A DNA stretch of 64,000 nt, from the NCBI GenBank assembly GCA_019235715.1, contig JAFAKE010000068.1, positions 62,001 to 126,000 on the forward strand, written 5' to 3'. This document shows positions 40,560 through 48,132 of this stretch, one piece after another (position 1 is the first letter of the stretch; each line of letters opens with the position of its first letter). This stretch comes from Vulcanimicrobiota bacterium (lineage in GTDB: Bacteria; Vulcanimicrobiota; Vulcanimicrobiia; Eremiobacterales; Eremiobacteraceae). The notes below the pieces were generated by a model. The model worked only from the letters and a program-made list of their open reading frames with translations, was not told the origin of the DNA and searched no databases. The position numbers were made by a program, and so were the translations under genes.

Positions 40560-41404
40560 GCGAGCAGATCTTTGCCGGGAGCGATGCTGCGGCCGTTCGG
40601 CGCCCGATCGGTCGTGCCGATATGCATGGCGACGATCCCGCCCATCAGCCGCACGTAGCGCACGTGCGCGAACTTGTCGGCTTGGAACAACGCGGCGAGC
40701 GCATCCGCGTCCGGGAAGCTGACGAGCGATTGCGGCAGATAGCGGTAGGCCGCCGCGTCGCCGCCGGCGGCGCCGCCGATCAGCGGCAGCACGTTATAGA
40801 AATAGAAATAGAAGAGCCGGCGCCACAGCGCGTTCGGCGGCTTGCTTATCTCGAGGTTGACGAAGGTTGCACCGGGTTTGAGCACGCGCGCCACTTCGCG
40901 CAAGCACGCGCCGATGTCGACGATGTTACGCATCGAAAAGCCCATCGCCGCGCCATCGAACGTCGCGTCTTCAAATGGAAGCGCGAGGACGTCGGCTTGG
41001 TGCCACTCGATGTTGCGCGGGCCTGGCCGCGCGCGCGCGACGTCCAGCATCTTCGAGCTGAAGTCGACCGCGTCGACGCTGCCCTCCGGCACTTTGCGCG
41101 CCATCACACGCGACAACCCGCCGGTGCCACAGCACAGATCCAACAGACGCGCATCGTCGGCCACATGGAGCTGATCGGCCGCGGCCACACGCCACAGTTC
41201 GTCCATGCCCGCGGTCATCATCGTATTCGCGCGGTCGTAGCGAACCGCGATGCGATCGAACAGGTCGCGCACCACGTCGCTTTTGTGCGGCAGATAGCCC
41301 GTCAGAGCCCCGGCCTGTTGCGGTTGGGCGCCTTCCACACTCACTTCGAGCCGCTTCGAATGGTTTTCCGCGCTTTCCTGGGTTTGCTCCGCGCGGACCC
41401 TCAC
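40556..41404 (-). CDS. menG: demethylmenaquinone/2-polyprenyl methyltransferase (UbiE/MenG family)
   Basis: Last step of menaquinone (or a C-methylation of ubiquinone) synthesis. The mature family region starts at VVRDLFDRIAVRYDRANTMMTAGMDELWR, with SAM motif I LLDLCCGTGGLSRVM, VDAVDFSSKML and DATFDGAAMGFSMRNIVDI, ending VRLMGGIVAMHIGTT, all typical of UbiE/MenG. The ATG at 41404 leaves only 33 bases to the divergent PLD gene; GTG codons at 41344 or 41338 would give a better N-terminus. It is coupled to the prenyl synthase by a 4-base overlap. Because UbiD/UbiA at 22-24 kb fit the futalosine route, menaquinone is the likelier product. Confidence 0.93.
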   Translation of the reverse strand: MRVRAEQTQESAENHSKRLEVSVEGAQPQQAGALTGYLPHKSDVVRDLFDRIAVRYDRANTMMTAGMDELWRVAAADQLHVADDARLLDLCCGTGGLSRVMARKVPEGSVDAVDFSSKMLDVARARPGPRNIEWHQADVLALPFEDATFDGAAMGFSMRNIVDIGACLREVARVLKPGATFVNLEISKPPNALWRRLFYFYFYNVLPLIGGAAGGDAAAYRYLPQSLVSFPDADALAALFQADKFAHVRYVRLMGGIVAMHIGTTDRAPNGRSIAPGKDLLA

Positions 41405-41437
41405 AACGCACTAGACGGAAGCCGCAATCCGCGTGAC

Positions 41438-42376
41438 ATGACGCGCGTGTCACAGCTGCATGCGAGCATCGGTACGGCCGCACGCACGGCGCTCTGCGAT
41501 GCGATTGCGTCAGCGCGGCGCTCGATCGTCGCGCAGTTCCATAGCATGGGCGATCTCGACGCGCGCAGCCGTATGCGCGCCGGCCCTGTCGTCGACGCGC
41601 TCAACGCGGCGGCGCGCCGCGGCGTCGACGTGACTTTACACGTCGAAGCGGATCGTTGCCGTTACGATCATCGCGGCGTGCATGAGCCGGAGAACGCGCA
41701 CGCGCGCCGCACCTACGAAGGCTACGCGCGCGCGCTCGATGCGCGCATCCATGTGATCGCAGATGCCGATCCGCTCGTGCTCGAGCATGCGAAAGCGGTG
41801 GTCGTTGATGGCGCGCGCGCGTTTATCGGCACGGCGAATCCGAATCGCAGCGGCTTCGACGAGCCGGGTGCGGTGATGATAGAGGACGACGATCCGTCAG
41901 ACGTCGCTGCGGTCGCTTCCTCGATCGGGGACGCGCCTTCGCAAACCGCGCGCGTTGTCAGCGGTCCGGCTGCTGCAACGCGCGAACGCATCTCCGGGTT
42001 GCTGAGTGAACGCGCCGACGAACGCATCGCGATCGAGGATCTGTCCGACACGGCGGTCGTCGATGCGCTCATCGCGCGCCGCCGCGATGGATTGCACGAC
42101 GAGATCCTCGTCAAGTGCGAGCGCGGTGTGTCCGCATCGCTGCAGCGGCTGACTGTGGCTGGCGTCGACGTGCGCACGATCGCGGGCGCGTATCTGCACG
42201 AGAAGTACATCGACGCCGGTGACCGCATTTATGTCGGCTCGGCGAATCTGACGCGCAACGGCCTGGATGAGGCGCGCGAGATCGGCATCGTCGCTCGACC
42301 GGATGAATTCGATGACGGCGCGGCGGCTTTGCGCGCGGACTTCAATCGCATGTGGAACGTGGGGGCGCCCGTCTAA
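41438..42376 (+). CDS. phospholipase D-like (HKD) domain protein
   Basis: A 312-residue protein with two PLD-type half-domains. The first HKD motif is LEHAKAVVVDGARAFIGTANPN, a perfect HxKx4D. The second is LHEKYIDAGDRIYVGSANLT, where one residue is missing between K and the GSAN motif, so the Asp falls at a shifted position. No signal peptide is seen, which suggests a cytosolic nuclease or phosphodiesterase rather than a secreted lipase. The start ATG at 41438 follows no strong Shine-Dalgarno; the longer ORF in the track overlaps menG and is unlikely. It is divergent from menG and convergent with the acetyltransferase. Confidence 0.85.
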   Translation: MTRVSQLHASIGTAARTALCDAIASARRSIVAQFHSMGDLDARSRMRAGPVVDALNAAARRGVDVTLHVEADRCRYDHRGVHEPENAHARRTYEGYARALDARIHVIADADPLVLEHAKAVVVDGARAFIGTANPNRSGFDEPGAVMIEDDDPSDVAAVASSIGDAPSQTARVVSGPAAATRERISGLLSERADERIAIEDLSDTAVVDALIARRRDGLHDEILVKCERGVSASLQRLTVAGVDVRTIAGAYLHEKYIDAGDRIYVGSANLTRNGLDEAREIGIVARPDEFDDGAAALRADFNRMWNVGAPV

Positions 42377-42395
42377 GAGCGCCAAAAGCGCGGGC

Positions 42396-42860
42396 TTATG
42401 TCGCGGTACGCAGGTCCTTGCGGAAACGCACCGCCTGCTCGACCTCGGCGTAACCGAGATGCTCGTGCGCGCGCCGCCCGTTCTCGTTATCAAGCAGCGA
42501 ATCCGACGCCATTTCGCTGCAGCCGCGTGCCCGCGCCCACTGTTCGGCAGCCGCGACAAGGCGACGGCCAATACCACTGCGCCGCGACGCGGGCTCGACA
42601 TACCAACCCTCGATGTAGCCGACGGGACTCGTATCGCAGCCGTCGGCATATGGGCGAAGCCGCACTTCGATAAAACCGCTTAGGCGTTGATCCGATTCGC
42701 TGACAAAGACGGCATACGAGGGATCGGCGAGCAGCTGCGTGCACTCGTTGGCCGCTTCGGCATCGTCGATGTCGGGCCAGAGCAGCCTTCGCAGTCTGCT
42801 CCAGCTCGCGACGTCGCCCGATCCCGCGGCGCGGATCTGCGCGGTATCTTCTGCGTTCAC
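42396..42860 (-). CDS. AAC(6')-like GNAT acetyltransferase
   Basis: A 154-residue GNAT protein closely following the aminoglycoside 6'-N-acetyltransferase pattern: LRRLLWPDI near the N-terminus, TSPVGYIEGWYVEPASRRSGIGRRLVAAAEQWARARGCSEMASDSLLDNENGRRAHEHLGYAEVEQAVRFRKDL covering motif A, the acetyl-CoA loop RRSGIGR and the C-terminal region. It starts with GTG overlapping the tatD stop (GTGA). Chromosomal members of this group can acetylate aminoglycosides or may have a housekeeping substrate. It ends the rsmI-TSUP-metG-tatD run, so it is expressed with translation genes. No mobile element is near. Confidence 0.87.
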   Translation of the reverse strand: MNAEDTAQIRAAGSGDVASWSRLRRLLWPDIDDAEAANECTQLLADPSYAVFVSESDQRLSGFIEVRLRPYADGCDTSPVGYIEGWYVEPASRRSGIGRRLVAAAEQWARARGCSEMASDSLLDNENGRRAHEHLGYAEVEQAVRFRKDLRTAT

Positions 42861-43636
42861 GCGGGAACCGTCAGCTTTGGGAAAAGGCGCGCTGCATTCG
42901 CACTCGTCGCCTCTGCGATCGCGATCGCGCCGGCACCGCGCAACTCGGCGACGCGCAGGCACGTCAGTGAAATGTTGGCGGGCTCGTTGCGCTTGCCGCG
43001 ATGCGGCGCGGGCGTCATGAACGGGCAGTCGGTCTCGAGCACCAACTGCTCCAAGGGCAGCCGCGCGGCGGCGTCATGAAGCTCGATCGCCTTTTTGAAC
43101 GTGACCGCGCCGCCGATGCCGAGATACAATCCGAACTCGTCGATGAGTCGCATACCATCTGCATAGCTGCCTGTGAAGCAATGCACGACGCCCAGCCTGC
43201 CGCGTGCGAACCGATCGCGCAAGACCGCGATAAGATCGTCCTGTGCCTCGCGGCAATGCAGGATGACCGGTAGATCGCGCTGGGCAGCCATGTCGAGCTG
43301 GCGGCCTAAGACGTCGCGCTGCACATCGCGCGGGCAGTGGTCGTAGTGATAGTCGAGTCCCATCTCGCCGGCGGCGACGACGGCTGGGTCGTCGAGCATG
43401 GTACCGAGCCACGACATATCGCCGGCGGTGCGCGCCTCATGCGGATGCACGCCGACGGCCGGGGCGATGATCGGGTACTCGCGCGCAAGGCGCAACGTCT
43501 CGCGGCTCGTCGCCTCGTCTTGGCCGGCGGACACGATGGCGCGCACGCCCACCGTCGCCGCACGTTCGAGCACCGCGCCGAGGTCATCGGCGAATGCGGG
43601 CCCATCGAGATGCGCGTGCGTGTCGGCAAGCCTCAC
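42857..43636 (-). CDS. tatD: TatD family metal-dependent hydrolase (DNase)
   Basis: A 259-residue TIM-barrel metal hydrolase. LADTHAHLDGPAF carries the first His-x-His, AAGEMGLDYHYDHCP the Glu ligand, LPVILHCREA and GVVHCFTGSYADGM the further His ligands, and LVLETDCPFMTP the Asp, so the whole metal site is present. NEPANISLTCLRVAELRG is the C-terminal family motif. It starts with GTG (VRLADTHAHLDG) overlapping the metG stop as GTGA. The metG-tatD pairing is common across bacteria. TatD proteins act as 3'-5' DNases and D-Tyr-tRNA deacylase-like repair enzymes; despite the name it is not part of the Tat pore. Confidence 0.95.
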   Translation of the reverse strand: MRLADTHAHLDGPAFADDLGAVLERAATVGVRAIVSAGQDEATSRETLRLAREYPIIAPAVGVHPHEARTAGDMSWLGTMLDDPAVVAAGEMGLDYHYDHCPRDVQRDVLGRQLDMAAQRDLPVILHCREAQDDLIAVLRDRFARGRLGVVHCFTGSYADGMRLIDEFGLYLGIGGAVTFKKAIELHDAAARLPLEQLVLETDCPFMTPAPHRGKRNEPANISLTCLRVAELRGAGAIAIAEATSANAARLFPKLTVPA

Positions 43637-45177
43637 GACGCGGCGTCTTGCGCCTCGATGCGTGGGAAGAGCGGCGGCGGAATCGTGGTCGTCGTGCCGT
43701 GCGGCAGCGTACCCCAGATGAGCTGCGTTTCCCAGCGATCGCCCGGGACACCGCGTTGGCCGAGCGCACTCCACATCGCCGCCGCGCTGAAGGGCATGAA
43801 CGGATAGATCAGCGCAGCGATCCAGCGCACGCCTTCGCACAGCTCGTAGAGCACGTCGCTCAAGCGCGCATCCTCATTTCGCTTGGCTAGCTCCCACGGT
43901 TTGGTCTTCTCGACGTGCAGGTTGAGCGCTCCGACGCGCTCCCATATCGCCGCGAGCGCGCCGCGATAGTCGAGCTCTCCAAGCGCCGCGGCCACTGCGT
44001 CGCGCGCGCTTTCGAACCCGGCCGCCAGCGTCGACACGCCGCTGGACTGCGGCACCACGCCGCCGCGGTAGCGCGCGAGCATCGACAGCGTGCGCTGCAC
44101 GAGATTGCCCAGATCGTTCGCGAGATCGGCATTGTAGCGGCGCGACATACCTTCGTCGCTGAGGCTGAAGTCCGTGCCGAACTGCGCTTGTGCGAACAAC
44201 AGATAGCGCGTTCCGTCCACGCCGAAACGCTCGACCATCTCGTCGCCGGTGATGATGCTCTCCTTGATGCTCTTGCTGATCTTCAGGCCTTCATTAGTGA
44301 TCCAGCCGTTGGCGAACACGAGGCGCGGCAGCGGTACGCCCAGACCCATGAGGATCGCCGGCCAGATGATCGTATGGAAGCGCGCGATCTCTTTGCCGAT
44401 GAGATGCACGTCTGCGGGCCAGAGCGTTTCGAAGCGCGCCATGTCGTGCGGATAGCCGGCTGCTGTCGCATAGTTGCAAATAGCGTCGAACCAGACGTAG
44501 ATCGTGCGCGTGTCGTCGCCGGGCACGGGGATCGCCCATTCGACGCTCGAGCGCGATACGCAAAGGTCTTCCAGTCCGCCTTCGAGGATCGCCATCATCT
44601 CGTTATAGGCGCTTTGCGGACGCACCCAGTTCGGGTGCGCGCGAAAATGTTCGAGCAGCCGGTCGCGATACGCCGACAGCTTGAAGAAGAGCGCGTCTTC
44701 AGAGACCCATTCGACCGGGCGGCCGCATTCGGGATTCGGGCAGCGGCCATCGATGAGCTTGCTCTCGACCCAAAACGTCTCGTCGGTGCGGCAGTACCAT
44801 CCTTCGTACTTGCCCGGCACGATGTCGCCGCGATGGCGCAGCGTCTCGAAGATGCTCTGTACGGCGGCTTCATGCTCGGGATCCGTCGTGCGGATGAATT
44901 GATCGAATTCGATGCCGAGCAGCCGCCATTGCGCTTTCCAGCGCTCGACGATCTCGTCGACGAACGCTTTGGGCGTTTTGCCTTGCGCGGCCGCCGCATC
45001 GGCGATCTTCTGCGCGTGCTCGTCTGTTCCGGTCAAAAACCACACTCGGCCCGTGCCGGTCACGTGTTTGAAGCGCGCGAGGATGTCGGCCGCGATCGTG
45101 CTGTACGCATGGCCGATGTGCGGCGTGCTGTTCGTGTAATACAGCGGCGTGGTCAGGTAATACGTATCTTTGGCCAT
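43633..45177 (-). CDS. metG: methionyl-tRNA synthetase
   Basis: Charges tRNA-Met, 514 residues. The HIGH motif is PHIGHAYSTIAADI, the KMSKS motif appears as LKISKSIKES, and WFLTGTDEHAQKIADAA and IYVWFDAICNYATA are class Ia MetRS hallmarks. The connective peptide has a single partial zinc knuckle (CRTDETFW...CPNPEC). The protein ends soon after the anticodon-binding helical domain, without the C-terminal dimerisation domain found in longer MetRS. It sits between a TSUP transporter and tatD, with a 4-base overlap to tatD. Confidence 0.97.
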   Translation of the reverse strand: MAKDTYYLTTPLYYTNSTPHIGHAYSTIAADILARFKHVTGTGRVWFLTGTDEHAQKIADAAAAQGKTPKAFVDEIVERWKAQWRLLGIEFDQFIRTTDPEHEAAVQSIFETLRHRGDIVPGKYEGWYCRTDETFWVESKLIDGRCPNPECGRPVEWVSEDALFFKLSAYRDRLLEHFRAHPNWVRPQSAYNEMMAILEGGLEDLCVSRSSVEWAIPVPGDDTRTIYVWFDAICNYATAAGYPHDMARFETLWPADVHLIGKEIARFHTIIWPAILMGLGVPLPRLVFANGWITNEGLKISKSIKESIITGDEMVERFGVDGTRYLLFAQAQFGTDFSLSDEGMSRRYNADLANDLGNLVQRTLSMLARYRGGVVPQSSGVSTLAAGFESARDAVAAALGELDYRGALAAIWERVGALNLHVEKTKPWELAKRNEDARLSDVLYELCEGVRWIAALIYPFMPFSAAAMWSALGQRGVPGDRWETQLIWGTLPHGTTTTIPPPLFPRIEAQDAAS

Positions 45178-45198
45178 GGTTCAGAGATTGGTTGGCGG

Positions 45199-45960
45199 TT
45201 AGCGGTGGAGCGCCTGCAGAAGCAGCCGCGCCGCCAGCACCCAGACCAACGCGAGAAAGACGTAGCGCACGAAACGCGCGCCGTGCGCGAGCGCCAATCG
45301 CGATCCCGCGAAGCTGCCCGCGATCGCGCACGCGGCCATCACGACGCCGATGCGGTAGTCGATGGTGCCCGCCAGCGCAAACACCACGATCGCGCCCAGA
45401 TTCGATGCGAAGTTGATGAAGCGCGCGACGCCGGCTGCCGCCAGGAAGTCCAGGCCAAGCCAGACGACGAGCAGGAAGATCATGAACGCCCCCGCTCCGG
45501 GGCCGAAGAAACCGTCGTAGAAGCCGGTGGCGGCTCCGATCGCACCCGAACGCCACAACGAGCGTTCGGCCGGTGAGCGCGAGGTGACGCCGATGTCAGG
45601 GCGCAGCGCGATGACGGCCGACACGACGATCAGCAGCACCGACACGATGACGCGTTCGGCGTGAGGGTCGAGCGCGAGAATGGTACGCGCACCCGCGAGT
45701 GCGCCGGCGAATGCGGTGATCGCGCCTGCCGCGACCAGCGGCCACCTGATGGCGCCCGCTGCCGCATACGTGATGGAAGCGGTCGCTGTGCCCGCGATTC
45801 CCGCAAGTTTGTTCGTGCCAAGCGCGGTCGGAACGGGCAAGCCGAGCAGCAACAGCACGGGCAGGTTGATGAGTCCGCCGCCGCCGACGATCGAATCGAG
45901 CGCTGCAGCGACGAACGCCGCCGCGCCGAGCACGGCGAACATCCACAACGACTCGTGCAC
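45199..45960 (-). CDS. TSUP family membrane transporter (TauE/SafE)
   Basis: A 253-residue membrane protein with eight helices. The N-terminal ALDSIVGGGGLINLPVLLLLGLPVPTALGTNKLAGIAGTATASITYA is the first family repeat with the GGGG and TNKL motifs, and GAATGFYDGFFGPGAGAFMIFLLVVWLGLDFLAAAGVARFINFASNLGAIVVF is the second repeat. It should export sulfite, sulfonate or other organic anions across the cytoplasmic membrane. It lies between rsmI (2-base gap) and metG (21-base gap), so it is co-transcribed with translation genes and has no substrate-specific neighbours. Confidence 0.92.
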   Translation of the reverse strand: MHESLWMFAVLGAAAFVAAALDSIVGGGGLINLPVLLLLGLPVPTALGTNKLAGIAGTATASITYAAAGAIRWPLVAAGAITAFAGALAGARTILALDPHAERVIVSVLLIVVSAVIALRPDIGVTSRSPAERSLWRSGAIGAATGFYDGFFGPGAGAFMIFLLVVWLGLDFLAAAGVARFINFASNLGAIVVFALAGTIDYRIGVVMAACAIAGSFAGSRLALAHGARFVRYVFLALVWVLAARLLLQALHR

Positions 45961-45962
45961 GC

Positions 45963-46811
45963 CTAGCGCTTCTTCGCGCTGTCGATCGCCAGCCGGTAGA
46001 GCGCGTTCTTGGGCGCCCCGCTCGCGATCGCGATGGCGGACGCCGCATCGCGTGCGCTGACGCCGTGCGCAAGCAGTTCTGCGAGCGCCGCGCGCGCGCC
46101 GGCGCTCACTTCACGCTGCGCGGCTGCATCAACCGTAGACGACGCGCCTTCGAGCACGATCGTGAATTCGCCGCGCGGCGGCCGCGCGATCTGCACGCTC
46201 ACCTCCGAGGCAGTGCCAAGCGCATGGTGCTCGAACATCTTCGTGTATTCGCGCAGCGCGAACACCTGCCGGCCGGGAAGCTCGCGTTCGACGTCCTCGA
46301 GCAGACCCACGACGCGCGTCGGCGCCTCGTACCAGACGATCGCAGCGCGTTCTGCGCGCAGCGCGCGCAGATACGCCTTTCGTTCGCCGCGCTTGCGCGG
46401 CGGAAAACCTTCGAAGCGAAAGCGGCTGATGTCGAATCCGCTGAGCACGAGCGCGCCGACGAACGCGCTGGGACCTGGCAGCGCATCCACCGCCGCGCCT
46501 GCCGCGCGCGCAAGGCGCACGAGCTCGCTGCCCGGGTCCGAGATGCCGGGCATACCCGCGTCGCTTGTCAGCACGACCGTCTTGCCGGCGGCCAATGCCG
46601 CGCGGATCTCGCGCTCGCGCGCCGCACGCACGCGCTCGTGGAACGACCGAAGCGGCTTGTCGATGCTGAAATGCCGTAACAGCGCGCCCGTGACGCGCGT
46701 GTCCTCGGCGACGACGAAGTCGCATTCGCGCAGCGCGCGCAGCGCGCGCGCCGTGATGTCGTCAAGATTGCCCAGCGGCGTCGGGCACAAAACAAGCCGG
46801 CCGGCTGTCAT
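45963..46811 (-). CDS. rsmI: 16S rRNA (cytidine(1402)-2'-O)-methyltransferase
   Basis: Methylates the ribose of C1402 in the ribosomal P site, 282 residues. The tetrapyrrole-methylase fold begins GRLVLCPTPLGNLDDITARALRALRECDFVVAEDTRVTGALLRHF, the RsmI signature, followed by VLTSDAGMPGISDPGSELVRLA, the SAM pocket, and GFPPRKRGERKAYLRAL. A C-terminal region (AGARAALAELLAHGVSARDAASAIAIASGAPKNALYRLAI) is the small helical domain. It heads the rsmI-TSUP-metG-tatD run. A strong 11-bp inverted repeat enclosing further complementary segments lies immediately upstream. Confidence 0.96.
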   Translation of the reverse strand: MTAGRLVLCPTPLGNLDDITARALRALRECDFVVAEDTRVTGALLRHFSIDKPLRSFHERVRAAREREIRAALAAGKTVVLTSDAGMPGISDPGSELVRLARAAGAAVDALPGPSAFVGALVLSGFDISRFRFEGFPPRKRGERKAYLRALRAERAAIVWYEAPTRVVGLLEDVERELPGRQVFALREYTKMFEHHALGTASEVSVQIARPPRGEFTIVLEGASSTVDAAAQREVSAGARAALAELLAHGVSARDAASAIAIASGAPKNALYRLAIDSAKKR

Positions 46812-46820
46812 ATGTCAGGC

Positions 46821-46904
46821 GGCGACTTCGGGGAGGCATGTGCCATCCCTCGGCAGCCGACGGGCACAAGCCGAGGCCGCACTAGGACCCGCGCCGAAGT
46901 CGCC
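46821..46904. other. candidate structured RNA or operator between rsmI and acyltransferase
   Basis: Perfect 11-base arms GGCGACTTCGG (46821-46831) and CCGAAGTCGCC (46894-46904) enclose TGTGCC (46839-46844), CCTCGG (46848-46853), GGCACA (46863-46868) and CCGAGG (46871-46876), whose order would make an H-type pseudoknot. It could fold in the leader of either divergent gene. No known family is recognised. Confidence 0.4.
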
Positions 46905-46917
46905 CGATATTGACAGC

Positions 46918-48132
46918 ATGACCGCGCCATCATCGCCACGCTCCGATGCACGCCTCGACGTGCTCGACGGTCTCCGCGGCATCGCCATTTTAATGGTGGT
47001 GTGGTGGCATTTGTGGCTGTTCTCGTGGCTCACACCGTATGTGACGATCAAGGGCACGCAGTACGGCTTCTTGCTCATCATCCCCGGCACGGGACTCATG
47101 GGCGTCGAGCTGTTCTTCTTCATCAGCGGCTTCGTGCTGTTCTATCCGTACGCGCGTTATCTGTTCGAAGGGCGCCCGCTGCAGACGGTCAAGCATTTCG
47201 CCGAACGGCGCTTCTTGAAGATCGTGCCGTCATACGCGATCGCGCTCGTCGCCGCCGCGATCATGATCGGCCAGTTCACCTCCGTGCGCGACGTCGTCTG
47301 GCAGATCGCATCGCACCTGTTGTTCATCCACACGTTCTGGGTGAACACGTGGGTCGGCGTCAACGGCGTGCTGTGGAGCCTTGGCGTCGAGATCCAGTTC
47401 TATCTGATCTTCCCCGCGCTGTGCTGGGCGTTCCGCCGCCAGCCGGTGCTCGTCTATCTGGGGATGGTGGCGATCGCGGTCGCGTATCGCATCGTCGCGA
47501 GCCACATCGATGTCGCGGACTACGTGTTGATGGGCCAGCTGCCCGCATATCTCGATCTCTTCGGCACGGGCATGCTCGCGGCGTACGCATTCGTGTGGCT
47601 GCGCAATCGCTCCAAAGCCGAGCAGGTCCCGTGGCTTGCGACGATCGTCGCCGCCGGCGCGGCGGTCGGCTTGTACGCGCTGCTCGCCAACATGCTCACC
47701 AAGATCTATGTCACCAATGGATACGCTGCATGGCAAGCGGTGAACCGGCCGTACTTCGCGCTCCTCGTCGGCGTGTTCACGGTGGCCGCGCTCTTCTCGT
47801 ACCGCTTCGTTCATCTCGCGATCGCCAACCCGCTGTTCCGCTACCTGGGCATCATCTCGTACAACTTGTACCTGTGGCACAACGTCATCATGCTGTACAT
47901 GCTGCAGCGGCGCATCCCCGCGCCGTCGACCGCCGATCCGCATCTCGACGATCACTGGAAGTGGATCTATACGTTCTGGTCGCTGCTGATCTCGCTCGCC
48001 GTCTCGACGCTCGTCACGTACGCGATCGAGCTGCCCATCCTGAAGAAGGGCTGGCGCGCCTTCGGCGATCTTTTCCAGCGCCGCCCGCAGCAAAACCCGG
48101 GCGCGCCGGTCGCAACCGCAAGCGATGGTTGA
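46918..48132 (+). CDS. acyltransferase family 3 (OafA/YrhL-like) membrane protein
   Basis: A 404-residue integral membrane O-acyltransferase. RLDVLDGLRGIAILMVVWWHLWLFSW is the family N-terminus with the catalytic-region His and Arg, GVELFFFISGFVLFYPYARYLFEGRPLQTVKHFAERRFLKIVPSYA is the second hallmark, and RYLGIISYNLYLWHNVIM the later helix motif. About ten helices are present. It transfers acetyl or other acyl groups to surface sugars or lipids. The ATG at 46918 is used; the ORF upstream runs over rsmI antisense and is spurious. Its 3' end overlaps the next paralogue by 8 bases, so the two are coupled. Confidence 0.9.
   Translation: MTAPSSPRSDARLDVLDGLRGIAILMVVWWHLWLFSWLTPYVTIKGTQYGFLLIIPGTGLMGVELFFFISGFVLFYPYARYLFEGRPLQTVKHFAERRFLKIVPSYAIALVAAAIMIGQFTSVRDVVWQIASHLLFIHTFWVNTWVGVNGVLWSLGVEIQFYLIFPALCWAFRRQPVLVYLGMVAIAVAYRIVASHIDVADYVLMGQLPAYLDLFGTGMLAAYAFVWLRNRSKAEQVPWLATIVAAGAAVGLYALLANMLTKIYVTNGYAAWQAVNRPYFALLVGVFTVAALFSYRFVHLAIANPLFRYLGIISYNLYLWHNVIMLYMLQRRIPAPSTADPHLDDHWKWIYTFWSLLISLAVSTLVTYAIELPILKKGWRAFGDLFQRRPQQNPGAPVATASDG

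Noticed and set aside
42857-43636. tatD as part of the Tat export system with tatA/tatC at 38-39 kb
   Set aside because: TatD proteins are cytosolic metal-dependent nucleases; the gene is linked to metG here, not to tatAC.
43915-45576. 553-codon plus-strand ORF over metG
   Set aside because: Antisense shadow of metG; no ribosome-binding site and no domain.
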